A model generated the notes under the pieces. It was not told the DNA's origin. It worked only from the letters and a program-made list of their open reading frames with translations, and ran no database searches. Below, in pieces: positions 10,500 through 21,847 of a DNA stretch of 64,000 nt. The DNA lies in the NCBI GenBank assembly GCA_003290165.1, contig QNQO01001156.1, forward strand, positions 1 through 64,000. Direction: 5' to 3'. The stretch's first letter is position 1; every line of letters starts with the position of its first letter. Source of the DNA: Berberis thunbergii (taxonomy: Eukaryota; Streptophyta; Magnoliopsida; Ranunculales; Berberidaceae). The translations under genes and the position numbers were made by a program.

Positions 10500-11890
10500 G
10501 TACACAGTGACTTTGAAAGCTGAAATTTTAGGTCAGTTCACTTCACTTGCCAACCTTGTTTCAACTATTTTGTTGCTTTGAAAGTAAGAAGCTATACATG
10601 TTCATGCATTGCAGTATATTTAGAACTTCCCATTATCTTTGTATCAGTTAATATGTCTATAGATTATAGATCTCTGATCTGATCAAGTTTTTGAACATAT
10701 GTTGTCAAACACACTTAGGTTGTTTACAATGCAAACACACTTTCTGATTTGGTTGAGGAAAAGAAAAAAATGCAGAATTGGCTTGATTACTCCCAGCTTA
10801 AGTATTCTAGAAACATATCTAGAAGGCCAACAAGAAAGCAATAATATAAACATAATATTCAAATTTTCTTGCTCATTTATTAATAATATGGCGTAACTTA
10901 AGTATATGGATTCTTTCCAAGAAGTCATTATGTTTACTGTCGAATCATTTGGTTTGATATGTTATACCCCTATTGCATTTAGAATGAAGGTCTTCCACCC
11001 CTAAGGTACTGTTTATGACTATTGATTGGTTTTACCACCCTTAGAACCTCAACTCCCCCTTGGAGAGATTAAGATCACGTTGTGGTACTGGATTCTGTTC
11101 TGGAGAGCTGTAAAAAGCCCAAATTTATCTTCAACTATATTCACTTGTGGTAAAATTTCCTTAGTTGTACTTCTTATTGTGCCTCGTGAGTTTCTTACTT
11201 TATTTCCTTTGCTTATAACTTGCCAATTGGTTGGCAATATTGTTGGAGGCTCAATTCCTTTCCCCTTGTTGTTGTCTCTCTTAAATTGGGATTGATTCTC
11301 CGGTCGACCGACCCATCTATTTGTTTTCAAATGTATGGAATCTCATTAAATTTTTTAATGGCTGGTTTGGTGTGTTCTTAGAGAAACAAAACAATATAGA
11401 ATACGTCTTCGGGATTATTAAAAATGTTCTCGTCTAGACTTTTGTATAGGAGTGCTAATGATAAAATGGTTCGTAATTAGGTACTTTGATTACTTGACTT
11501 GTGTTTTTGTTAGAAATACCATTTAAATATGTTTACTTTGATATTGTCAAGTGGGGATCGAGACAAACTAATTAAATTATCAACGATGATTTCAAATCTT
11601 GTAGGATAAAATTATCAGTTCTTGCATCAAAACTCAAAAGTAGTTCAAAGTCTATATTCCTGTCTGTTCAAAACCTGATTTTCTGTTCAGGTAAACACTC
11701 CACCTCATCTCATCAATTTAGCCCTCTAAATGATTTGAGGGTTTAGCCAGTTCAAAATTTTCTTGGAGGAGTGGTGTTCCATCTCTACCTTTCCTGTGGT
11801 TTTTTTTATGACTGAGTTCTCACTTTTCCAATCACAAACTTGTGTTCTTTTATCTTTTGATTTTGACAAGTTTTGTGTGGGTTTTTGCAG
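10500..11890. other. CACTA-A interior without recognised coding sequence
   Basis: AT-rich with scattered stops. A short open stretch at 11026-11295 is not similar to anything I know. It may contain diverged captured introns. Confidence 0.5.
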
Positions 11891-12072
11891 GTGAAAGTTT
11901 CACCTTGTCTATTTTGCTAACTATGTCATCATTATTCCATGGCGTGCAAACGTCTCTTGGCGGAAAAAGCAATGTGGATAGTTTATATGGCGCTTATCGT
12001 TTCATGCAGTATGCTTTGGTCTCTATTGTGAAGAAAATGGCTGTTGACCATCCGTATCATACGATATTGCAG
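11891..12072 (+). pseudogene. Captured exon of an ATM-like PI3K-related kinase (FAT region)
   Basis: A single exon between AG (11889-11890) and GT (12073) encodes 60 residues ending in the diagnostic run MQYALVSIVKKMAVDHPYHT followed by ILQ. That run belongs to the FAT/kinase-proximal part of ATM, the DNA double-strand-break signalling kinase. The N-terminal half (SSLFHGVQTSLGGKSNVD) is less telling. Neither the kinase domain nor neighbouring ATM exons are present. No stop interrupts the exon. Confidence 0.6.
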
Positions 12073-12851
12073 GTATTGAAATTCAAGATGTTAACTTTTT
12101 ATGTAGTGATAAGAAGATTTTTTTTTCTTTGAGAGTGTTGCTTGCAGTTCTTAAAATCTGCAACAATTTGTTTTTAAAAATCTTGACTTCAATCTATCAG
12201 GAAGTTTTCATGCTCTGATTTTTCAATTTTGCGATTTTGATGTAAAAATCTTCTTCAATTTGTGTTTTACAATTACTTGTGCAAATAGTACACAAGTAAT
12301 TGTATGTATGTGTCTGCCATTGATGAGCGGTATATATAATTATAATATATCATTTATAAAGAAGAAAAAGTTGAGCCATGGTGGGTTTTGTAGCTCATTG
12401 GCGACCAAGCTCTTCAGTATTCGTTTAACACAAAAGTAAGTAGAATCACTTCTGGAATTTAGTTTCGCCTAGAAATTTTCTAATAAAGTCTATATTCTGG
12501 TCAAGATTGGTGTGATTCATGCTTATTCTGATGGATTTGTAACAGAGTAAAGTAATGTTGAAAGTTGATTGTTTTGGATGGATTTCTCCTCTATGGATAA
12601 TCAAGTTTTCATGCTTTGATTTTGATGCAAATTTCATCAATTTTTTTTGAAGTGGATTTTACAAAAAATTGTATGTAAAGAGTATAATACAAGTATGTGT
12701 GATCCTTCATCAAAAGAAAATGGTGTGTTGTGCTGATTTGGGAGGTCACTTATCTTTTGATTGTTATTAGTGAAAGCAACTGAGTTTTGTAATGCATATA
12801 TGTGTTCAAGTCTTTTAAAGGTTGATAGCTACTAACACAATGATCTTACAG

Positions 12852-13718
12852 AAACATTGCCAATAACAATCTCGAGAGTCAGATTCCAGATAATTTGAGC
12901 TCATGCACAAACCTCAATAGTCTGTCAGTAACTAAACTTTGTCCATTAGCTTATTTAATTGATTTATTATTTTGTGGAAACATCATTAAGCACACGATTC
13001 TGTAACAGTAATCTCTTTCGAAACAAATTGAATGGAACCATACCACCTGCATTTGTAAAGCTTGAGAGTACGACATACTTGTAAGTCTCGACTTTCACTA
13101 ATTTATCATTGATTTAAAATATCCAATGTCATTGACTTTTTTGGTTTTATTGTTGATTTCCTTTCTGTTTTGTTTATTGGATGGCTGGACCCCAATAGGC
13201 ACTTGTATCGTGAATGAAAGTCATGCATGGAACTTCATATTTGGTCTTGACATATTGGCCATTACTTGCTGTATGGCATTAACTGATTTCTTTCTATTAT
13301 AATAGGAATGTTTTGTCGAACAGGCTCAAAGGCCCAATACCAATTGAGCTATCTCAGATTGGGAATTTTGATACATTATAAGTATGCTATTTTAAGGATT
13401 AATTTGTTGCTCATTTTGGTCTTATTTATTGACTTCGCTTAAAACTCTACATTCAATGACATCACTTTGTAACGTTGTATTAGAAAAAGAAAATGACTCA
13501 TGATTGGTTTTTCTTTTTTGGTTCTCATTCTATGAGTTTACACATTGATGACTCTTTTACATGCTATTTCTATAGCACTTTGTTTGGTGATGATTATTTT
13601 TGTTGCCCACTATACTAGTCCGTAATATTTGGACTCAAAATAATGCCAGGCATTTGGAGAACAACAATTTATCTGGGGATTTACTATCGTTGTTCAACTG
13701 CTTCAGTTTTAATGTGCT
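12852..13718 (+). pseudogene. Captured ERECTA-type leucine-rich-repeat exons
   Basis: Four consecutive LRR exons remain: 12852-12923, 13009-13080, 13306-13377 and 13650-13718. The first three are exactly 72 bp, one 24-residue repeat each, the hallmark exon size of ERECTA-family receptor kinases. Motifs include NNNLESQIPDNLSSCTNLNS, NKLNGTIPPAFVKLES, NRLKGPIPIELSQIGNFDTL and LENNNLSGDLLSL. One or more repeats between the third and fourth are missing. The third exon is followed by AT instead of GT (13378), so its splice donor is broken. The kinase and transmembrane parts were not captured. Confidence 0.88.
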
Positions 13719-13851
13719 GTAAGTTTTGGGCTGAGTTTTGTGTCATGTGTTTGTGTGTATGATGGTAGTTTGGACAATTACTTGTGGAAAATTTCTTACA
13801 GTACCCAGAAACCAGAGAAAGCTTTCTCATGGAGACAATTTTGTTCCACAG

Positions 13852-13941
13852 ATCATGATAGTAGACTACAAATTAACTTACCCAAGCGGCACCGCAAGTG
13901 GGGTTCTCATTAATGGCTTCCACAGTCCTCAGCATGATAAG
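13852..13941 (+). pseudogene. Captured YSL metal-nicotianamine transporter exon
   Basis: [20 protein letters not shown] followed by [10 protein letters not shown] matches the highly conserved loop of yellow-stripe-like (OPT family) transporters, which carry metal-nicotianamine complexes across membranes. An AG acceptor precedes it at 13850-13851. The sequence after the Lys at 13941 no longer resembles the family, so the captured piece is short. The fragment follows the ERECTA piece by only 130 bp. Confidence 0.8.
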
Positions 13942-14471
13942 AATGCTCTTTGGAGTCTCTGGCTTGTGACAAGAGTGCTCTGTTTTTACAGAATACTCTT
14001 TGCTGCCTGTTTTGCTTACAAAACTTGCTGCCTGTTTTTGTTAGTTGCAAATTTTGCACTTTGCAATTTGCAATTTTTTAGTGTAAGATGCAGAGTGCTA
14101 AGGGTTTTTACTTCAAGCTGCTTAGGTGCATTACCTTTACTCTAAATATGTATTGTCATCACGGTTATTGGATTACTTGACTGTGATTTCTTTAGCTACC
14201 CTTTAAGTTTGAGATGTATGTTCGGAGATGTTAAGGTCTCTTCATTTATCTATCTATGCATGTTTGACTCTATTGTTACCCTTAAAATGCAGTCTGCCTG
14301 TCATGGAGCATAGCAAGCATTCTGAATGTAGCATTTTTATAGTTATTATTTGCATTCTCTTCAAATTTATCCATGTAAATTATGCTTAATGCTATATTGG
14401 ACTTGAATAGTAATCTACGACTGTATTTCATATGTCTACAATATAGTTATTATTTCATATTGTCCTTTTAG

Positions 14472-14626
14472 CTAATCCAATGTTCAAACTTAAAGGACCA
14501 TCAATGATCAAGAACAATTACCCCCCTGCTTTTCCTCTCAAGCATCAGCAGAAGGATATGAGATTGGCTCTTGCACTAGGAGATGAGAATGCTGTATCAA
14601 TGCCAATTGCTGCAGCAACTAATGAG
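14472..14626 (+). pseudogene. Captured glyoxylate/succinic semialdehyde reductase-type exon
   Basis: An exon between AG and GT reads GPSMIKNNYPPAFPLKHQQK and DMRLALALGDENAVSMPIAA. This is the C-terminal helical domain of the beta-hydroxyacid dehydrogenase family, with the K-H-Q-Q-K-D-M substrate/catalytic helix as found in plant GLYR enzymes, which reduce glyoxylate with NADPH. The nucleotide-binding half is absent. The frame is open. Confidence 0.8.
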
Positions 14627-14900
14627 GTTTTCTTTCTACCATCTTTTTTAATTGCTTCCATATGGTGCTAGTGACTAGAAACTTAGTTTTAAGCCACAAA
14701 TTGGTTAGTATAGATGTTGCTACTGACAAACATGGATGAGAAGAAAAAAAAACTAGCTGGCAAAGCTAGGACATCTCTGTTTGAAGTATTTTCTACATGT
14801 TTAGAATTTAGATCATCCACAGTAAGCTCAAGAAATTGATTCGACCCGACCAGTAAGTAAAGTAAACTTGATTCTTTGCTTCATGCATTCTATTGTGCAG

Positions 14901-15020
14901 GTACTGAAGAAGCTTGCTCACCGAAAGCTTCTATATCATTCATACTCGATGCAAGTTCATGGCCTTGTAGCTCCATCTGCTGGATATGATGACGTCGACA
15001 ACTCACTGACCCTAGTTCAT
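14901..15020 (+). pseudogene. Captured host exon, gene not identified
   Basis: After a TGTGCAG acceptor the frame reads VLKKLAHRKLLYHSYSMQVH and GYDDVDNSLTLVHG. It looks like a genuine exon but I do not recognise the family. The sequence then runs into AT-rich DNA with stops. Confidence 0.4.
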
Positions 15021-15604
15021 GGGATAAGTATTTTAGGCCATCGAATCAGAACAATGCTTGCAATATTGGCATCTTATCCTTAAACTATCTTGTTCAGTAG
15101 TCCTATTTACTACTTAACTCGTTTCATGCTTCTATTAATCAAGGAAGGGTACTACTCCCACTGATATTCATTGTACATATGTGCCACAAAAGTGGAAATA
15201 ACACTTCAATGCTGTTATAAAGTAAAGGAGTTTAACTCAGGATATGGGTTTTCAGGTAGTTTATTTATTCATTCTCTCAACTTTCATACTGTATAGCACT
15301 TTCATCTTGGCAGGAGGTGCTTACAAGTTGGTATGATGGCAATTTGCAAATTGTTTGGTAAGTTTGCAATTAGAAAATTTGTATTTGATATTCAGAGCTC
15401 CGGACAGCTCGGAAACAGGCTCCGGAACGGCTCTACTTTGCGGCTCTGTTTGGCCTGCAGGGGCGGTGTAGTCGATTCAGCTGCGAGGACCACAATGCGC
15501 GCAGGAACGAGGTGCACTCAGCCTGGTTTCTATCAGTTTCCATTTGAGAGGCTGGCTGGACTGCATGTTCACTGAGCACATAGAAGCTGATAGGAGCTTT
15601 CAGC

Positions 15605-15755
15605 ATGGGTGCCCTCGCAGCAGCAGCAGCAGTGCATACCTCGCATCATCACCAGATGGTCCCTTGTAGCAGCAGCAGCAGCATCAACCGCAGTTCGTCC
15701 CTGGCCCTGCCCATAGAATCAGACCAAGAGGAAAAACCTGAATCAACACAGGTTA
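15605..15755 (+). repeat. CAG/CAT-rich segment, first copy of an internal CACTA-A duplication
   Basis: GCAGCAGTGCATACCTCGCA and the following CATCATCAC...GTCCCTTGTAGCAGCAGC stretch recur, diverged, at 17036-17140. The first copy has an ATG at 15605 with an open 100-codon frame of Ala/His/Ser-rich composition. A short pentameric CATAT repeat lies at 15776-15796. No protein family is recognised. 15800-16700 holds nothing I can identify. Confidence 0.65.
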
Positions 15756-16581
15756 GTCAGCATTGCGTCTCTCATATCATATCATATCATATCATATTGC
15801 ATGAATCTATCATATTTTGTATAGATGACAAGCTTCCATTGGTCAAAAGCCATTTTGCTAGACAAATTGGATATTCTTCTTTTGTATCCATGAATGTCAA
15901 AGAATAACAACTTAGCTTCCATATTGGATTTTTTTTTACTGAAAACTGTTTTGAACAGTTGATTTGTAGTGTTTTTGTGTTGCATTCCTTTGTATGGGAT
16001 CACTAAATAGGTTTTGCGAGTGAAATTAGATCTGATGAGGCTCATATAGTAGTTTTATAGGTCTTTTTGAGCTATTATTTAGAGGAACTGATGGAATTTG
16101 ACATTATGAGATGAAGTTCATTCAATGTTATTCAATGTTCAACCGTACGAAGGTATCAGTTAGAAATTTATGTATATGCCATACTTCATACTTGTTGAAC
16201 AATTCAATTTATTATTCTATTGTATAACTTTTTTTTTTCCTCTAATGAATAGGTCATGAATCAACAGGCTCTGCTACTTTTACATAGCAGTTTTCTCCTA
16301 CCTTTGTATCTGCTAAGAGTGAATCTTGGAAGATAGGGAAAATGCTAGTTTTTTTTATTTTTTATTTCTTCAATATACCTGAGAGTAAATAACTTAAATG
16401 AGACTGCCAGTGACACTACTTGTTTAGAATTTAGACGTTACGTACCTACACTTGAGTGAAGTTTGTCTTTGCTGCATTGGCAGGTTTATCTCTTTTATCC
16501 ATCGTCACTTTTCTTGTTAGTCAAAAACCACCTCTTCGTACAAACCAACCATGGACCCTTTCATCCTGTTCATGAAGATGA

Positions 16582-16848
<267 letters not shown>

Positions 16849-16975
16849 TAAAGTTTTTACCAATCTAATCGAAATAGCTTTAAAGAAACAAAAGCATCAT
16901 AGGAAGTTTGTTTTTGAAATTTTTTGAAGTCACACAGTAACTCAGTTTATGTATTGTCCTTTTTTGTTGTTGCAG

Positions 16976-17035
16976 GTTTGGTTTAGTGGTGAAATAGTGG
17001 GTGAAGGGATTGGTAGAACAAGAAAAGAAGCTCAA
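16976..17035 (+). pseudogene. Captured dsRNA-binding-domain exon (CPL1-like phosphatase)
   Basis: After a TTGCAG acceptor, WFSGEIVGEGIGRTRKEAQ follows the pattern of a double-stranded-RNA-binding domain (F-x-G-E-x-x-G-E-G-x-G-x-[TS]-[RK]-[RK]-x-A). The best remembered match is plant CTD phosphatase-like CPL1/CPL2. Homology stops abruptly after the Gln codon at 17035, where the duplicated CAG/CAT-rich segment begins; that marks a capture breakpoint. Confidence 0.65.
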
Positions 17036-17140
17036 TGCGTATCTCGCATCAGCAACAACAGTGCATACCTCGCATCATCAGCATATCGTCCCTTGCAGCA
17101 GTAGCATTGCGTCTCTCGCAGCAGCAGCAACATTGTTCCA
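17036..17140 (+). repeat. CAG/CAT-rich segment, second copy
   Basis: It is a diverged copy of 15605-15755, sharing GCATACCTCGCATCATCA, GTCCCTTG-AGCAG and AGCATTGCGTCTCTC. The same block flanks the complex I and dsRBD exons on both sides, as though those pieces had been inserted into, or duplicated together with, a CACTA-A exon. Confidence 0.65.
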
Positions 17141-17189
17141 CTTTCTTTGTATTTGAGATATTTAAGTTTGTGTGTGTGTCATTGTATTT

Positions 17190-17347
17190 GAGATATTATT
17201 TGATAGATTTTGTGACTCAATGTAATATATTATCTTATTAATTACATTACTTGCCTCCATTCATGGAAATGTTTAAGTTTGGCACATTAAAAATTTTATT
17301 TTCTAGAAATCAAACTTATAAGATGTAATAAAAAGTCATTTGACAGC
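17190..17347 (+). repeat. Segment shared with CACTA-B (near one end)
   Basis: From ATTATTTGATAGATTTTGTG to CATTTGACAGC the sequence is nearly identical to the reverse complement of 21100-21255 in CACTA-B, with only scattered changes. It lies directly inside the subterminal repeats in both elements. It may be the transposon's own 3' untranslated region. It sets the relative orientation of the two elements. Confidence 0.88.
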
Positions 17348-17399
17348 AAAAAAAAAAAAATTTTAAAAAATTAAATTTTTTTTTAAAATTAAAAAAAAA

Positions 17400-17780
17400 T
17401 TGCCACGGTTTTAAACCGTGGCTAATTATTGCAACGGCTAAAAACCGTGGCTACCTTGCCACGGCTTATAACCGTGGCTAGTATTGGCCACGGCTTAAAA
17501 TCATTGCTAAATCTATTGCAACGGCTTAAAACCGTGGCCAAACTTGCAACGGTTTTAAGCCATGGCTATACCTGCCCACGGCTTAGAACCGTGGCTAAGA
17601 TTTTGGCAACGGTTTATAACCGTGGCTAAATCATCAACCGTCCTCGAGATAAAACCGTTGCTAATATTTTAGCCACGGTTTTTAGCCGTTACTAGGGATT
17701 TAGCGACGCCTCTACAGCCCACGATTCTAAGCCGTGCCAATGGGTTACCCCCACGGTTTAAAACCGTTGCTAATGGCCAT
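17400..17780. repeat. CACTA-A right subterminal palindromic repeats
   Basis: About fifteen copies of the GCCACGGTTTTAAACCGTGGC unit and its variants, in both orientations, match those at 6160-6480. A 50-bp A/T homopolymer-like tract (17350-17400) lies just before them. They end in the terminal inverted repeat at 17781-17793. Confidence 0.9.
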
Positions 17781-17793
17781 TTTTGGTGTAGTG

Positions 17794-19534
17794 TTTGCTC
17801 ACCTTCGAGTTCGCCTTGCAGTTTAAAAATTTTTCGTGGTCCCTAATTCCTTGTTTTGCGAGTTAGGAGCTTCGACCGGTAGGAATTGGGTTCTGAAAAC
17901 CCATTCCACTCAGGTGAGCGGAACTATAATATTTATTTTGAGAAATAATTATTTGAAATCCTGAATTTAATTTTTACATGATACAGTCGATTGTGTATAA
18001 TTGAATCCAAGTCCGAAATCCGAGGTTTTTAGAGATTTTGATGGTTGTGTTGTTTCTTTGTGAATGAATTACGCATTGAGTTTTCTGAAAGCATGATATA
18101 CTTGAATGAAATCAAATAGTGAATGAATTATGGTGTGATTAGGCTTTGGTGTAATGACATTGGACTTGTATGCTTCGTTTTCGAGTTTGCATAGTATGTC
18201 ATGTTTTACCGTGGATTGCCGAGTCTTGAGCATGTATGATAATCGACTCGAATAAATTTATCGTGGTGAATTGGGTCATGTTGGGACCCTGGCATAGTCG
18301 TGGTTATATAAAAATTGCCGAATTGATTATGATTGCACGTCTGTTACCTTTGATTATGTACAGACTCATCATTTGTGTATGTGGATGTTAGTGTAAGTGT
18401 CTTTACCCCGTTATAATGCATGTTGTGACGATGCTTAGGAGCTTGCTCGCATCGTTTGTTGGATGGTGCTTGAGATGATTCACACTTGACATTGAAGACG
18501 CTATTGCATGTGGCAAGCTTGCTGAGGTGCGGTGAGCTCCTACACGCACTTGCCACTATAGAGCGCAGTAAGACGGGTCCCGGAGGACGTACTTTGGAGA
18601 TTACTCGCTTTCCTTCCCAGCACGCTTGAGTTTGATTGTGTTAGGTTGGCCGTGTTAGGCCAGTCGTTCGGGATGTTTGAGTTTGTATCCTTGTAGATGG
18701 CACCCCATTAGGATACAAACAAGCCCGAAGTGGTACTGGTGCACGTTGTGGGATGTGTCTGGGTGAGACACATTCGAAGGGTATGCGGATACCTACGATA
18801 TGAGACACTTATACATAATTTTGCAGGATTTTTGGTTTCGACTTGATTGCTATACCTAGGAGACTATGAAGAATTATGAGATTGTCTTTATTTTCATCGC
18901 TTGATATTTACCATGTTTGAATCATGTGTAATGATCAGCATATATCATAAACTTGTAGTTGTTGTTGAATCTGAAATGCTTGTGTTGTTGCTTGAACTTA
19001 GAAATATTATCTTTAGAGACACGGTGTGATTTAGACTTTAGAACTTGTTACTTATCCTTTATTGTCTGGCATGAATTTTCCTTGTATAGTATTCTGTTAT
19101 TTGTGTTTAGTTCACTCGCACCAGCTAGCTTTGTGCTTTGCTGACACCGCAAGGGGTGTGCTTCTATTGGAGTGCAGGCAGTGTTGGTGTTCCCGCTGAT
19201 CGTGGCGCTTAGGCCCCATTTTCCGTTGTAGACACGTTTTGTGCTGTTTGGTAGTGTCCACCCTGTACGGGTATGTTTAGCTTCCTCTGTGTTATCAGGT
19301 GTACTATATTGTTATACTAGGTGCTTATATATTGGTTTTGTCACTATGACTTTAGCGGGGCGAATCAAATATACTTATTTTGTTCAAATTTTCATCGTAG
19401 TTTTTATTTACGTTGCATTCTCATATCAAGAATGTGTTATATTATGATGTTGTGGCCGGTTACGATCTGCTTGCATTATGGGTTAGTTCACGCATCGACA
19501 CGCTGCGATTCCCGTGGCAAGTCAGGGCGTGACA
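17794..19534 (+). repeat. Tekay-1 3' LTR, right part
   Basis: It begins with TTT, the second copy of the CACTA-A target duplication, and continues the LTR interrupted at 6147. Its last 621 bp (18914-19534) match the window's first 621 bp. It ends GGCGTGACA like the 5' LTR and the solo LTR at 36774. The five bases after it (CTTAT) would be the right target duplication, but the left one lies outside the window. Confidence 0.9.
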
Positions 19535-20602
19535 CTTATGCCTTGCCAGATTTGACCCAAGACATGCAAATGAACAAACAACAAAGGCTTTGAGCGCCCA
19601 TGGAACAAGGAGCGCGCCTATAGAGTATTATCATTAAATCCAAGGCATCAGCTCTATTATTGTTCCGTTGCTAATTATTAAAGCCGGTCAATCTATTATT
19701 AGTCTGATCAGTTGATCCGACTTTAGAATCAGTTCGCCAGGCAAACTAAGTAAGCCAGGACACCCAAGTCAGACTTACACAACCAAAATCTTATTATAAT
19801 GAAAGCTTAGTCAGCTCCGAATGATTACAATAGCTTTTGGTTCGCTCTAACCCCTTGCCCGGCAAAAGTAGACGACGATTGGTTAGAAAGTGGGAGCTTA
19901 GTCAGCATTTGTAATATCTGACTGCAATGGCTTGCCAGGGACCATTATCCAACTATAGATAATGGTCGTCGAACCTAACCAAAGCTTAGTCAGTTTCGAT
20001 TTATAACGATAGCTTCTGGTACGCTCTAATGCCCAGTCCGTTAAATTAAATGGGTGCCAACGGTTTAAAGAGTGGCTGCTTAGTCAGCGCTCTGATGCCT
20101 AATCGAGATGGTTTGCTAGGGATCATTATCCAAACAGGGAAATAGTGACCGAGCCTACCAAAGCTTCGTCGGTGGCGATAGCTTTTGGTCCGCTTGAAGC
20201 CTAATCCACAAATAACGGATTCTGACGGCTTAGAAAGTGGGAGTCTAGTCCGCGCTCTCGATGTCTTATTAAGAAGGCTTGCTAGGGGCACTACTCTTAC
20301 TTAGACAGTGACAGCCGAACCTAGACCAAAGCTTAGTCAATGGTTGCTGATGTCGATGGCTTTGATTTGCTTGAAGCCTAGTTCGTTGCGCGCAAATTTC
20401 GATGGCCTAGAAAGTGGGAGCTTAGTCAGTGCTCGTGTAGCCTGGTGAAGATGGATTGCCAGGGATCATTGGCCAACTATAGACAATGATCGTTGAACCC
20501 TCGCCAAAGTTTAGACGGAACAACTGGCTATGATAACTTTTGGCTCGTTCCAATTCCTAGTCCGCCACAAATGGATCAAGATGAGTTGGAAGGTGGGAGT
20601 CT
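19535..20602. repeat. Tat-1 internal tandem repeats, unit about 170-180 bp
   Basis: Copies begin with variants of AAAGCTTAGTCAG near 19801, 19981, 20160, 20328 and 20505, with spacings of 180, 179, 168 and 177 bp. Each unit contains GCTTTTGGT-CGCT, GAAAGTGGGAGCTTAGTCAG, and TTGCCAGGGATCATTATCCAACTA variants. Tandem arrays beside an antisense ORF are typical of non-coding parts of Tat-lineage gypsy elements. CACTA-B cuts the last unit; the array continues at 31901. The first 260 bp carry no clear repeat. Confidence 0.78.
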
Positions 20603-20624
20603 CACTACAAGAAAAATGCTCATT

Positions 20625-21060
20625 AATAGCGTTTCAAAAACGCTATGGTAGGATACCATAGCATTTTAGAAAACGTTGTGTCTGCCGGAGCTATAATAGA
20701 TACAGGGTCTATTATAGCGTTTTAAAAACGCTATTGTAAGTTGACTATTATAGCGTTTCTGAAACGCTATAGTAAGTCTATTATAGAGTTTTAAAAATGT
20801 TATTGTAAGTTGACTATTTATAGCATTTTGGAAACGCTATAGTAACAGTATTTATAGCGTTTCTGAAACGCTATAGTCAGTTTATTATAGCGTTTTAAAA
20901 ACGCTATTGTAAGTTGACTATTTATAGCGTTTCTAAAACGCTATAGTAACAGTATTTATAGCGTTTCATAACAGAATAGCATTTTAGAAATGCTATTGTA
21001 TAGTTACTATAGCGTTTCAGAAACGCTATTGTATTAGTTTCTATGGCGTTTCTCAATGCC
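20625..21060. repeat. CACTA-B left subterminal palindromic repeats
   Basis: About twelve units such as TATAGCGTTTCTGAAACGCTAT occur, nearly every one a perfect or near-perfect palindrome able to form a hairpin, spaced at about 30-40 bp and separated by GTAAGTTGACTATT or AGTAACAGTATT. A long T tract follows at 21060-21080. The unit sequence is unrelated to that of CACTA-A although the layout is the same. Confidence 0.9.
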
Positions 21061-21099
21061 CTTTTTTTTTTTTTTTTTTTTCTATAGCACTCATCAAGT

Positions 21100-21255
21100 G
21101 CTATCAAATGACTTTTTATAACATCTTATAAGTTTAATTTCTAGAAAATAAAAATCAAAATGTGCCAAACTTAAACATTTCCATGAATGGAGGCAAAGTA
21201 ATGTAATTAATAAGATAATGTATTACATTGAGTCACAAAATCTATCAAATAATAA
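21100..21255 (-). repeat. Segment shared with CACTA-A, inverted
   Basis: It is the reverse complement of 17190-17347, nearly identical. It sits immediately inside the subterminal repeats. See the CACTA-A entry for its likely role as a 3' untranslated region. From here to 21590 an open stretch on the - strand (NVNIATDPMTSLVNEP and following) could be a further captured or native exon that I cannot identify. Confidence 0.87.
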
Positions 21256-21847
21256 AGATCAAACCACATTTATTTCAGTTGAAGTATGGTCACACCATAC
21301 CAATTCTATAATTAGAGCTGTACACTGTTGTTTTCTACATCTTCTTCGATTGCCATGTCTACGTATCAACTGCTCTCTTTGTCAAATTAGAACTGATATA
21401 GAGTTGAACTTAGAAAAGAAGTGCTTTGCATGGAAGAAAATATGACTGAGATTTGTTGAAGCTTGGGGCATAGCATGCTGTTGCAGTGCTGGTTCATTTA
21501 CTAGGCTCGTCATTGGATCAGTTGCAATGTTGACATTGACCATGCTAGCAGCAAACCCCATGGCTCTCCCAATCCCCCTTTCCATTCTATAGATAACTAC
21601 ATCTTGGACAATGTCCTAAAATCCCTTACTCAAGTTGCCATTCTCCATATCTTTTATGGCACGTAAGGCACTAGCTTTGTTTCATAGATAAACTGCATTG
21701 ACATCCTTCTTCAGTAAGACTAGTTGTGACTGCTAACTCCATATTAGATACTGAATGTTTGAAGTCACTGTTCCACACAAAGATCAGTTAGCAAAACTGG
21801 CTTTGTGTAGAAGCATGTAGACTAGTAAGAAAAACTCAGATACAGAC

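Noticed and set aside
20625..21060. CRISPR-like array of regularly spaced palindromes
   Set aside because: The genome is a plant's, spacers are short and themselves repeated, and the array abuts a CACTA terminal repeat; these are transposon subterminal repeats.
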